Source: Enterobacter asburiae
Lineage (GTDB): Bacteria > Pseudomonadota > Gammaproteobacteria > Enterobacterales > Enterobacteriaceae
Direction of reading: 5' to 3'
Length of the DNA stretch: 64,000 nucleotides
Assembly (NCBI RefSeq): GCF_008080435.1
Contig: NZ_VRKN01000017.1
Coordinates: 1 to 64,000 of the forward strand
Position numbers and translations under genes: made by a program. Shown here one piece after another: positions 54,994 to 64,000 of this stretch (position 1 is its first letter; each line of letters starts with the position of its first letter). The notes under the pieces are model-generated. The model did not search any database. It was given only the letters and a program-made list of their open reading frames with translations, and was not told the origin of the DNA.

Positions 54994-57036
54994 CTACTTC
55001 TTCATCTGCGACAAAATAGTCCGGCACTGATTCGCTTCGCCTTCTGACGGCGAAATCAATGCCAGCAGCGCTGCGGCTGGGGTGACCAGCGTCGCAAGCG
55101 CCGCAGCCACCGCACCGCGCGCAATCAGCGGTCCGGGCTTCACGCCCGCCTGCGGATTTTTGAAGGTCCCGCGTACGTAAAGCGGCGAGCGCAGGGTGAT
55201 GATACGGATCCCCTTACTTTCCGGGTCAATCGTCAAATCAAGCTGCTCCGAGGCCATGCTGGCGGTACCGGTCACGTTAATCACCGCGTTTTCCGTGTCG
55301 AAGGCAAAAATCTGCGGGCGCGCCACGCCGTTAACCAGATCCAGATTTGCCGCTGCGCAGTTCACCCGCACCTCATCATCACCGAAGATTTGCCCGATGA
55401 CGTAGTTGCCCACGTTCAGCCCCAGGATCTCCATCAGGTTTCGGCTCACCAGCCCGTCGTTCATCAGCAGTTTCAGGTTACCATTGCCGCTGCCCAGCAG
55501 CGCCGCCACCGAGTTCCCCACGCCGCGAATGTCGGCATCGCCGTTCATTTCACCGAGGGTTTTCTGCATCAACTCAACGTTCGGCATCAGCTCTTTCAGC
55601 TTCAATCGACGCGCCTGGATCTCCGCCCGTCCCTGCATCGGCTTCTTATCGCCTTCCAGGTGAATGTTCGAGGAAATCGTCCCGCCCGCCATGCCAAACT
55701 TCAGTGGCTGCAGGCGCAGGTCGGCGTTTTTGAGGAGGATATGGGTCGAAAGATTGCTGATTGGCAGGGTACTGCCATGTTCAATTTTTCCACCTTTGAA
55801 GCGCACATCCGCATCCATCACGTTCCATTTGTCGGTTTCGAAGCGATCGTAAGGCAACACTTTGCCCGCAGGCTGAACGTCCTTCCTGACCTCTTTCGAC
55901 TTTGTTCCTTTGCCCGAATCCACGCCAATCAGCGGACCAAGGTCGGCCAGACGCAGCTGACGGGACTCGACATCCCCTTCCAGTTTCGGGCGCGGTTTTC
56001 CGGTGGTGTAGGTCAGCGTGCCGTGGATGTCGCTGTCGCCGATCCGGCCGTTAAAATCCCGGTAGTCAAAAACGGACGATTTTTCGGTATCGATTTTGGC
56101 GACCAGATGCCCGTCCGTTTCGAACGGCGGGGTATCCGGCAGCAGTACACCGGTCAGTTCATAGAGTTCACCCAGCGAATCACCGGCGAATTTGAGTTGA
56201 AGATCGACGCCCCCCATATTCATCGGGTCGTTAACCGTCCCCACAAACGCCACGCGGGTGTTACCGGAACGGAAGTCCGCCTGCACCGGGAACGGCGTGC
56301 CTTCGCTCCGTAGCGCCAGCATGCCGCCGATTTTCCCTTTACCGCTGAGAGGCTGATCGTTGTAGCGTCCTTTTGCCGTCAGGCCGAAGACATAGTCACC
56401 TACGCTTGCCGCGTCACCTTTTTCCTTCGTGCCCGTGACCTCGCTAAACGGCAGCGGTTTGCCCAGCGGATCGACCAGGATCTCCACATCCGCCTTGCTG
56501 ACATTATCGTCTATGGCGATCCGCCCGCGATCAAAGAGAATATTGTCGAGTCGGAATGACCAGGAAGAAGGCTGGGCATTCGGATCTTTTTCGCTGGTGC
56601 TGGCAAGGTTAAACGTCCAGTTGTTGTTTTTTTCTGAGAGTCGGATCAGGCGCGCATCGGGCTGCTGAAGTTTGATCCACGGCAGATAGACCGTTTTGGT
56701 GAAGAGCGCCAGCGGAGCCAGCGTGGCCTCAACGCGTGGCAGGTGGATCATCGTGACGTCCGGGATATCCGGCGGGTTGCCGAGAATGATGTCGTCGGCA
56801 TGGACGTGTGGCCAGGGGATCCAGCTTCGCCAGCCGGGCTCCTCTTTCTGACGCTCCCATACCACCCCTAAATCACCGCGTATGGCGAAGGGGCGGTTCA
56901 GTTCGGTTGAGACTTTCTGGTTGATGGTCGGCTTGAGACGGTTCCAGTCAAACGTCGCAATAATGATGCCGACGACCACGATCAACAACAAGAAAATCCC
57001 TGCTGTCCAGGAGATTACCCTGGTTGTTCTTGTCAT
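54994..57036 (-). CDS. yhjG: AsmA-family protein YhjG
   Basis: This 680-residue AsmA-like protein has an N-terminal anchor WTAGIFLLLIVVVGIIIATF (about 10-29). The long periplasmic region carries the AsmA N-terminal repeats (RLKPTINQKVSTELNRPFAIRG) and the C-terminal AsmA_2 domain. AsmA-family members bridge inner and outer membrane and move phospholipids. YhjG is one of six in E. coli, with overlapping roles. Length is near E. coli's 691. It shares the strand with pdeH and lies 65 bp after it. Confidence 0.92.
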   Translation of the reverse strand: MTRTTRVISWTAGIFLLLIVVVGIIIATFDWNRLKPTINQKVSTELNRPFAIRGDLGVVWERQKEEPGWRSWIPWPHVHADDIILGNPPDIPDVTMIHLPRVEATLAPLALFTKTVYLPWIKLQQPDARLIRLSEKNNNWTFNLASTSEKDPNAQPSSWSFRLDNILFDRGRIAIDDNVSKADVEILVDPLGKPLPFSEVTGTKEKGDAASVGDYVFGLTAKGRYNDQPLSGKGKIGGMLALRSEGTPFPVQADFRSGNTRVAFVGTVNDPMNMGGVDLQLKFAGDSLGELYELTGVLLPDTPPFETDGHLVAKIDTEKSSVFDYRDFNGRIGDSDIHGTLTYTTGKPRPKLEGDVESRQLRLADLGPLIGVDSGKGTKSKEVRKDVQPAGKVLPYDRFETDKWNVMDADVRFKGGKIEHGSTLPISNLSTHILLKNADLRLQPLKFGMAGGTISSNIHLEGDKKPMQGRAEIQARRLKLKELMPNVELMQKTLGEMNGDADIRGVGNSVAALLGSGNGNLKLLMNDGLVSRNLMEILGLNVGNYVIGQIFGDDEVRVNCAAANLDLVNGVARPQIFAFDTENAVINVTGTASMASEQLDLTIDPESKGIRIITLRSPLYVRGTFKNPQAGVKPGPLIARGAVAAALATLVTPAAALLALISPSEGEANQCRTILSQMKK

Positions 57037-57101
57037 TTTTATCCCCTTTCCTGATGATCTGTCCTGTAAAACTATAGTTCAGACAAAGGGAAGCGGGCTT
57101 A

Positions 57102-57875
57102 TCAGAGGGTCGTTATAACGTTATCGAGGCGATCCATCGGTACCGGGCGAGAGAGGTAATAGCCTTGCGCCGCCGCTGCGGGAGAGTTTTGCACATCACG
57201 CCACTCTTCCAGTGTTTCCACACCTTCAACAATCACACCCTGGCAATAGCGGTTCATCAGCTGCAATAACAGCGTAAACAGATTCCGCCCTTCCGGGGTC
57301 TGACGCAGCATAATGAACAGATCGCGGGCCACTTTAATGTAGTCGTAGCGCACTTCACTCAGGGCGGAGAAGTTCGCCATGCCGGTGCCAAAGTCATCCA
57401 GCCACAGCGGGCCATATTCGCATATCGAAGCAAACGAGGAATCCTGCGGCAGACGGACATGCTCCACCAGCTCAAAACGCATCCACGGCAGGGTGGCGAT
57501 CAGCTCCTGCAATGTCGCGTTCTGGCGCAGCGCCAGCAGGGTTGGGCCATCGACGTTGACCGAGGCGAGGATATCGTGCTGTTCGAAAAAGGAGTGCTTC
57601 GTCGCCAGCATACGAAGCTGCTCTTCCAGCACATCCAGACGCTGGCGAACGGCAACTTCGGCAAAATAGCGATCCGGCGCGATGCGCTGAGTAGGGTTTG
57701 AGGGGTGCGTAACGACGGTCAAAATTTCAATTGCCATCAGTCGACCATCTGTTCGGTAGATCGGCTGATAGGTGTACGCACGCTCACATTGCAGCCAGTA
57801 GCGATGCTCCTGCAAGTTCTCAATACTTGCCTCAGGCGTAGTGCTCAGCCGCTGGATAACCTGCTCTGACTTCAT
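57102..57875 (-). CDS. pdeH: c-di-GMP phosphodiesterase PdeH
   Basis: This 257-residue stand-alone EAL-domain enzyme is the main c-di-GMP phosphodiesterase that keeps flagellar motility active by clearing the YcgR ligand. Catalytic signatures: AIEILTVV (EIL for EAL), ASVNVDG (Asn), FELVEH (Glu), LWLDDFGTGMANF (Asp-Asp), DYIKVA (Lys) and VIVEGVET. All the metal ligands are present. Its gene lies directly behind a perfect flagellar sigma-28 promoter. Confidence 0.96.
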   Translation of the reverse strand: MKSEQVIQRLSTTPEASIENLQEHRYWLQCERAYTYQPIYRTDGRLMAIEILTVVTHPSNPTQRIAPDRYFAEVAVRQRLDVLEEQLRMLATKHSFFEQHDILASVNVDGPTLLALRQNATLQELIATLPWMRFELVEHVRLPQDSSFASICEYGPLWLDDFGTGMANFSALSEVRYDYIKVARDLFIMLRQTPEGRNLFTLLLQLMNRYCQGVIVEGVETLEEWRDVQNSPAAAAQGYYLSRPVPMDRLDNVITTL

Positions 57876-57922
57876 TTCAGATGTCCTGTTGTTGGGATAG
57901 CCTTTCTGGACTCGTCACAGGA

Positions 57923-57949
57923 TTATCGGCGCGACAATTGAGAACTTTA
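57923..57949 (-). promoter_or_regulatory. FliA (sigma-28) promoter of pdeH
   Basis: On the minus strand: TAAAGTTC, 11 bases, GCCGATAA, identical to the sigma-28 consensus TAAAGTTT-N11-GCCGATAA except for the last base of the -35. The -10 ends 47 bp before the pdeH start codon. E. coli yhjH/pdeH is known as a class III flagellar gene. Confidence 0.92.
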
Positions 57950-58021
57950 TGTTCAATTCACCGGGAAAATGAAATTAAGATGACAGAAATGCGCGGGAAC
58001 ACGCGCTGGCTCAAATAAAAT

Positions 58022-58040
58022 AATGGAACGTTGTTTTAAT
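58022..58040. promoter_or_regulatory. Candidate KdgR operator upstream of kdgK
   Basis: AATGGAACGTTGTTTTAAT resembles the KdgR dyad (a GAAAC-type half, three bases, GTTTC-type half) with a few transitions. It lies 65 bp before kdgK, a gene repressed by KdgR in E. coli. I judged the match by eye. Confidence 0.4.
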
Positions 58041-58104
58041 ATAGTTGACCGGTTAATTCACTCAGCGCACACTGCTGATAATTCTTCTGTTCAGGTTCAC
58101 GACT

Positions 58105-59034
58105 ATGTCCAAAAAAATTGCCGTGATTGGCGAATGCATGATTGAGCTGTCACAAAAAGGCGCGGAAGTCAGCCGCGGATTTGGTGGCGATACGTTAAAC
58201 ACGTCCGTTTATATTGCCCGTCAGGTTGCGCCTGACGCGCTCACCGTGAACTACGTTACCGCTCTGGGTACGGACAGCTTCAGCCAGCAAATGCTGGAGG
58301 CCTGGCAGAGTGAACATGTTGAGACATCGCTGATCCAGCGTATGGAAAACCGCCTCCCGGGGCTTTATTACATCGAAACCGACAGCACCGGCGAACGCAC
58401 GTTTTATTACTGGCGTAACGAAGCCGCGGCCAAATTCTGGCTGGAGAGCGACGCGGCCACGGCCATCTGCGAAGCGCTGGCGACATTTGACTATCTCTAT
58501 CTGAGCGGCATTAGCCTGGCGATTTTAAGCCCCGCCAGCCGAGAAAAACTGCTCTCGCTGCTGCGCGAATGCCGTGCAAACGGCGGTAAGGTTATTTTCG
58601 ATAACAACTACCGTCCGCGCCTGTGGGCCAGCCGTGAAGAGACGCAGCAGGTCTATCAACAGATGCTGCAGTGCACCGACATCGCCTTCCTGACGCTCGA
58701 CGATGAAGACGCTCTGTGGGGTCAGATACCGGTTGATGAGGTGATTGCACGCACGCAGGCGGCTGGCGTGAGTGAAGTGGTGATTAAGCGCGGTGCGGAT
58801 TCGTGCCTGGTCGCGGTTGCGGGTGAAGCGCTGGTTGACGTTCCGGCGGTGAAGCTTGCCAAAGAGAAAGTGATTGATACCACGGCGGCAGGTGATTCAT
58901 TCAGCGCGGGCTATCTGGCGGTACGCCTGACGGGTGGAACGCCGGAAGCGGCGGCACAGCGTGGGCACCTGACGGCCAGCACGGTGATTCAGTATCGCGG
59001 GGCGATTATTCCGCGCGAGGCGATGCCTGTATAA
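58105..59034 (+). CDS. kdgK: 2-dehydro-3-deoxygluconokinase
   Basis: This 309-residue PfkB-family kinase phosphorylates KDG in hexuronate and pectin breakdown. The N-terminal substrate region GFGGDTLNTSVYIARQV (about 28-44) and the PfkB catalytic signature DTTAAGDSFSAGYLA near 257 (with the catalytic Asp) are clear. Length matches E. coli KdgK. It lies between pdeH and yhjJ as in K-12. Confidence 0.95.
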   Translation: MSKKIAVIGECMIELSQKGAEVSRGFGGDTLNTSVYIARQVAPDALTVNYVTALGTDSFSQQMLEAWQSEHVETSLIQRMENRLPGLYYIETDSTGERTFYYWRNEAAAKFWLESDAATAICEALATFDYLYLSGISLAILSPASREKLLSLLRECRANGGKVIFDNNYRPRLWASREETQQVYQQMLQCTDIAFLTLDDEDALWGQIPVDEVIARTQAAGVSEVVIKRGADSCLVAVAGEALVDVPAVKLAKEKVIDTTAAGDSFSAGYLAVRLTGGTPEAAAQRGHLTASTVIQYRGAIIPREAMPV

Positions 59035-59118
59035 CCCCTCACCCTAACCCTCTCCCCAAAGGGGAGAGGGGACGATGAACACCCTCTCCCCTTTGGGGAG
59101 AGGGCCGGGGTGAGGGGG
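59035..59118 (+). repeat. Palindromic intergenic repeat, copy E (two opposed units)
   Basis: CCCCTCACCCTAACCCTCTCC and its near mirror CTCTCCCC...GGGGAGAGGGCCGGGGTGAGGGGG enclose a GACGATGAACA linker. The whole 84 bp can form one long stem or two hairpins and directly separates the kdgK and yhjJ stops. Confidence 0.88.
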
Positions 59119-60612
59119 TTACTGCCCCTGCGGAATATCCGTCGCGTCGGGATGTAAATCATCAGCCGTGGCGGCCTGCGCTGGCTGCGGTGCGGTAGCC
59201 ATAATGGAATCCCAGGTCGTCTGAAGTTCCTTCATGTCATATTCCGGCTCGCCCTTCGGTTGCAGGAGGATCAACGCCATCTCCTGCGACAGCTGCTGAC
59301 GGAGGTCCTGATTGAGCATATCGACGGTCAGACCGTTCAGGAAGTCCTGACGAAGCTTCTGGTACTGTTCCGGCGCAATGTCCACCACCTGATTCTGCAG
59401 GGAGCGAATACGCTGGCTGATCAGAATGTCGGTATCGGCGCGAGCGTAGGTCGCAAACAGCTTCTGCAGCTCGAGTTTTTTCTGCGCCACGAGAGCGTTG
59501 AATTCCTCTTCGGAAAGCCCCTCTTTACGCACTTTTGCCAGCTCTTTCGCGACCACGCCCAGATTGGCATTCAGCTTATCGCCCGGCGATTCAACGTTAA
59601 TGGCACATTGCGCACGCTGGAACAGCACGCGACAGTCAAAGCCAAGGCCGATATTCTTCACGTTGTTCTTACTCAGCGTCTGCTGAACGTGCCAGAACAG
59701 CGCTTCACGCGCCAGATCGGCACGCCAGTAGCGCAACATCGCCGCGGACTCACGGATTGGCTGCCAGGCGTTATCCCACATGACGGAGAGGCGATCCTGA
59801 CGCACGGCGTCGGTCATAATGCTAACAGGCTCTGCACGCAGCGGAGAGAGCGTTGGGACAGGGGCTGGCGTTTCACGCTTGCCTTTCAAATCACCAAACG
59901 CTTTGTTGATCTGCTCCACCACCGCGCGGCTGTCCACGTTACCCACCACAATCAGCGTCATCGCGTCCGGTGTGTACCACTTCTGGTAGAACGATTTTAC
60001 CTGTTCGGCGTCCACCGGCTGTTTCAGCGGTTCAGCCGGATCGTGTCCCAGCAACGTCGAGCCCTTCAGGCGGTAACGCCACCAGCCCTCTTTGGTATCC
60101 CCAGGCCAGGTCGCCACCATATCGCTGTTGCTCAGCGCATAGTTGACGGTGTCCGGCGTAATCGCCAGATTACCAGAGGCATCAGAGAGATACGTAAGCG
60201 CTTCTTTAAGCAGGTCGTTACGGTTATTAGGCAGGCTCAGGTTAAACATGGTGTAGTCATACGAGACAACAGCCGGGGGAAGTGGGCGTTTCGGATCGAT
60301 GGCCTGTTGCCAAAGCGAACGCACCTGAACCGCTTGCAAGCTGCCGCTCTGCGTGAGCGCCAGCCGGGGAATAAAATGGCTAAAACCGGTTTGCTGAGTG
60401 CTTTCCGTGAGGGAACCGGTATTAATGGACAGACGGATTTCAATACGGTCGCTGGGACGTTGCGGAGTGGCTAAAACCTGCCACTGAAAACCATTCGCTA
60501 ATGTCCCTTGTTGCCAGGCCGGGTCTGGCTGGAGCGCATCTGCCTGCACATAACTGGCTGCTGCTATCATCAGCAAACCGCCGGTTAAGAGTCGAATTTT
60601 TGTGCCCTGCAT
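59119..60612 (-). CDS. yhjJ: M16-family inactive peptidase-like protein YhjJ
   Basis: This 497-residue periplasmic protein has a signal peptide (MQGTKIRLLTGGLLMIAAASYVQA split at the cleavage region) and two M16 (insulinase-like) domains. The zinc motif HxxEH has become HFIPR in TGFSHFIPRLALTQSG near 82, so it cannot bind zinc in the usual way. The same loss is recalled for E. coli YhjJ. The C-terminal pitrilysin half (about 200-450) is intact. Its function is unknown. Confidence 0.9.
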   Translation of the reverse strand: MQGTKIRLLTGGLLMIAAASYVQADALQPDPAWQQGTLANGFQWQVLATPQRPSDRIEIRLSINTGSLTESTQQTGFSHFIPRLALTQSGSLQAVQVRSLWQQAIDPKRPLPPAVVSYDYTMFNLSLPNNRNDLLKEALTYLSDASGNLAITPDTVNYALSNSDMVATWPGDTKEGWWRYRLKGSTLLGHDPAEPLKQPVDAEQVKSFYQKWYTPDAMTLIVVGNVDSRAVVEQINKAFGDLKGKRETPAPVPTLSPLRAEPVSIMTDAVRQDRLSVMWDNAWQPIRESAAMLRYWRADLAREALFWHVQQTLSKNNVKNIGLGFDCRVLFQRAQCAINVESPGDKLNANLGVVAKELAKVRKEGLSEEEFNALVAQKKLELQKLFATYARADTDILISQRIRSLQNQVVDIAPEQYQKLRQDFLNGLTVDMLNQDLRQQLSQEMALILLQPKGEPEYDMKELQTTWDSIMATAPQPAQAATADDLHPDATDIPQGQ

Positions 60613-60839
60613 GTGAACCCCTGATCAACATTCCTGGTTAAAAAAGAGTGTTTCGCAACGCGCTTCACTCTTAAAGATGACGATGAAAACACGTCGATTA
60701 GACCGCGCGTTCGGCAAAACGTCACGGTCAGAAGTGAAATATACCCAAAAAAAATCTTGTCGAATTATGACAGGTACGAACAGTTATTATGCGCAGGAGC
60801 CCGCATCCCGACAAGGGAATACGGGCATTTGTGACAAGA

Positions 60840-62165
<1,326 letters not shown>

Positions 62166-62285
62166 TTATGGTTAACCTGCGGCTTTAAAATAACACCCAC
62201 ATAACAGGACAGAAATAAACTCAGTTCAAATTTGAAACACAAATGTTAAGAACTTTGAGCTGGCTCGCACAAGCCAGCAACAAAA

Positions 62286-64000
62286 TTACACTTTTACGTG
62301 GTTGTCAGCGCCAGAAAGGTATCGTTGTTCAAAGACATCCGAAGGAACAGCAGGGGCAAAAAGGAAGCCTTGCCCGCTCTCCACGCCCGCCTCTGCCAGC
62401 CAGGCGCGTTGCGCTTCGGTTTCAATCCCTTCGGCAATAAGATGCAGGTTGAGACTGCGCGCCATCTGGATAATCGCCTGCACCATGCTGCTGTCGCCCG
62501 GCAGGCCGTCGACAAACGCTTTGTCAATTTTGAGCACATCCACTGGAAGGGTTTTCATGTGCTGAAGCTGGCGCAGCCCGGCGTAGCCCATACCAAAATC
62601 GTCCAGCGCAATGCGAATCCCGGCATTACGCAGCGGTTTCAGGATCGCGACCGCCTCGTTGGGATCGTCAATGCGTCGGCTCTCCGTCACTTCCAGAGTT
62701 AACGTATCCGGCTTGATTCGGTAACGATGGATCAGCTCCAGCATCTCTGAAACCATGGTCGGGTGCATAAGCTGCAGGGCAGACAAATTGACCGACAGCG
62801 GCAACATCACGCCGCGCTCCTGCCAGGCCGCAAGCTGACGGCAGGACTCCTCCAGCACCCAGTAGCCGACGGTAACCATCAGGCCGCAGGACTCAATGCG
62901 CTCAATTAGCCCTTCCGGCAGTTCCCACGAACCATCCGGCTGCTGCAGACGCAGCAGCGCCTCGGCGCTTTTCACTTCTCCCGTCAGCAAATTCACCTGC
63001 GGCTGTAGCCAGAGGGCAAACTGGCGGTTATCCAGCGCGGTCAGGATGTCGCTTTCTTCCGTCAGGCGCTGCTGCGCCTTTTCCATCTGCTCCGGGTCGA
63101 AGAACTGGATCTGATTTTTCCCTTTGCGCCGGGCGGTAAACGCCGCCGAGAACGCGCGACGATAAAGCTGTTCCGCCGTTAAATCACCATAGTACATGGC
63201 GATACCGATGCTGGCGCTTGGACGAAGCTGGATACCCTGAATGGGCAACCGCTCATTAATGACAGTGAGTACTTGCTGACCTAATGTGATCGCATGCCAG
63301 GGTTCTTTTACGCCATTGGCAATCACCACCAGGTCGTAACCGCTGACCTGAGTCAGCACCATGCGCGGGGCAAGGACAGACTTCACTTTTTCCACCAGGG
63401 TCAGCAGCAGCATTTCGCGCTGGCTCTCCTTGAGCACGCCAGCCGTGTCCTGCAGGGTTTCACAGGCGATTGCCATCAGCGCCGTGGTTTGCTGACGGGC
63501 AACGGTCTGCTCCAGCATCGCCATCAGGAACGCTTTATTGGGAAGCTCCGACACCGGGAAGCGCGTGGCGCTGCTGTTTAACTCATCCTGCTGACGCTGG
63601 ATGCGCTGCTGGTTGAGGTTGTAGCTGCGCACCAGCATACCTATCTCATCGTCATGATGCAGACGCGGCAGCTCAAGCTGATGTCCCATCTGATCCTGCG
63701 GCGCAAGCGTATTCAGCTCGCGGGCGATACGGCGCAGCGGATGAACAATCAGCCGGTTAATGCACCAGGTGAGCGCCACGCTGAGGATCAGCGTCATAAG
63801 TAAGCAAGTGGTCACTAACGTAACCACCCAGCTCATGACGAATTTATACATGCGGTAGGAGTCCGCCTGTAATACCAGGTAGGCCAGCGGCTGCGGATTC
63901 GCAGGGCGTTCGAGTGAATAGACGGGTAGAGAAATCTGCACCGGCAGTTCAAACAGGCGCATCACCATCATCGGGACGGGACGCTCCGGGATAAAGCTCA
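62286..64000 (-). CDS. pdeK: c-di-GMP phosphodiesterase PdeK (5' end beyond the window)
   Basis: The visible C-terminal 570 or so residues run from the right edge (frame open, so the start is outside) to the stop at 62286. Order: end of a periplasmic sensor, a membrane span, a HAMP-like linker ([14 protein letters not shown]), a degenerate GGDEF domain ([11 protein letters not shown] where GGDEF should be) and an EAL domain. The EAL domain has [39 protein letters not shown] and [10 protein letters not shown], all catalytic residues present. It is thus predicted to hydrolyse but not make c-di-GMP. E. coli PdeK (YhjK) has the same architecture and position. Confidence 0.92.
   Translation of the reverse strand, partial: SFIPERPVPMMVMRLFELPVQISLPVYSLERPANPQPLAYLVLQADSYRMYKFVMSWVVTLVTTCLLMTLILSVALTWCINRLIVHPLRRIARELNTLAPQDQMGHQLELPRLHHDDEIGMLVRSYNLNQQRIQRQQDELNSSATRFPVSELPNKAFLMAMLEQTVARQQTTALMAIACETLQDTAGVLKESQREMLLLTLVEKVKSVLAPRMVLTQVSGYDLVVIANGVKEPWHAITLGQQVLTVINERLPIQGIQLRPSASIGIAMYYGDLTAEQLYRRAFSAAFTARRKGKNQIQFFDPEQMEKAQQRLTEESDILTALDNRQFALWLQPQVNLLTGEVKSAEALLRLQQPDGSWELPEGLIERIESCGLMVTVGYWVLEESCRQLAAWQERGVMLPLSVNLSALQLMHPTMVSEMLELIHRYRIKPDTLTLEVTESRRIDDPNEAVAILKPLRNAGIRIALDDFGMGYAGLRQLQHMKTLPVDVLKIDKAFVDGLPGDSSMVQAIIQMARSLNLHLIAEGIETEAQRAWLAEAGVESGQGFLFAPAVPSDVFEQRYLSGADNHVKV

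Noticed and set aside
46940-59118. CRISPR array made of GGGAGAGGG repeats
   Set aside because: Copies are dispersed over many kilobases and are not regularly spaced, with no cas genes in the window.

Overview
The window is enterobacterial chromosome, most likely Enterobacter or a close relative. It carries the conserved K-12-like gene orders tusA-yhhQ-dcrB-yhhS-yhhT...acpT, yhiN-pitA-uspB-uspA-rsmJ-prlC-rlmJ-gor, and treF...yhjB...yhjC-yhjD-yhjE-yhjG-pdeH-kdgK-yhjJ-dctA-pdeK. Protein similarity to the E. coli orthologues is very high (recalled, not computed). The genus call rests on combining this backbone with a complete aryl polyene cluster, padC, an arn operon at this position, and a characteristic palindromic repeat family.

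Layout. 1-2260: accessory junk next to tusA. It holds the tail of an unknown gene, a 1.2-kb IS110-family element lying between two REP palindromes, and a small P4-satellite-like remnant. 2264-6386: tusA, yhhQ, dcrB, yhhS, yhhT. 6722-22431: an aryl polyene (APE) biosynthesis operon of 18 genes in the apeA-apeR order, ending in the phosphopantetheinyl transferase acpT. It encodes ketosynthases, two ACPs, ACP ligase, dehydratases, ketoreductase, methyltransferase, acyl/glycosyl transferases, thioesterase, LolA-like carrier, MMPL exporter and lipoproteins. 22379-29754: the arnBCADTEF lipid A L-Ara4N operon on the minus strand, whose 3' end overlaps that of acpT.

29755-35594: accessory and variable genes. 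These are phenolic acid decarboxylase padC with a divergent LysR regulator and an SDR, a C40 peptidase, a HAD-IB hydrolase, a TerC-family protein and a small K+-channel-like protein. 35703-45103: yhiN, pitA, uspB, uspA, rsmJ, prlC, rlmJ, gor. 45286-50323: treF, a membrane-anchored HEPN-type (STY4199-like) protein, a GNAT acetyltransferase, a degenerate lysozyme fragment and yhjB. 50497-64000: an SDR and yhjC, then yhjD, yhjE, yhjG, the flagellar-regulated phosphodiesterase pdeH behind a perfect FliA promoter, kdgK, yhjJ, dctA, and pdeK, which runs off the right edge.

Most of the window is well-known biology. The APE genes make, tailor and export a membrane-bound pigment-like lipid. The arn genes modify lipid A. 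pdeH and pdeK set c-di-GMP. The least explained pieces are the IS110 element with a recognisable bridge-RNA fold and a REP-matching guide, a 12-bp inverted repeat pair upstream of the APE operon, the HEPN-type membrane protein, and the lysozyme relic lacking catalytic residues. No CRISPR array, rRNA or tRNA was seen.
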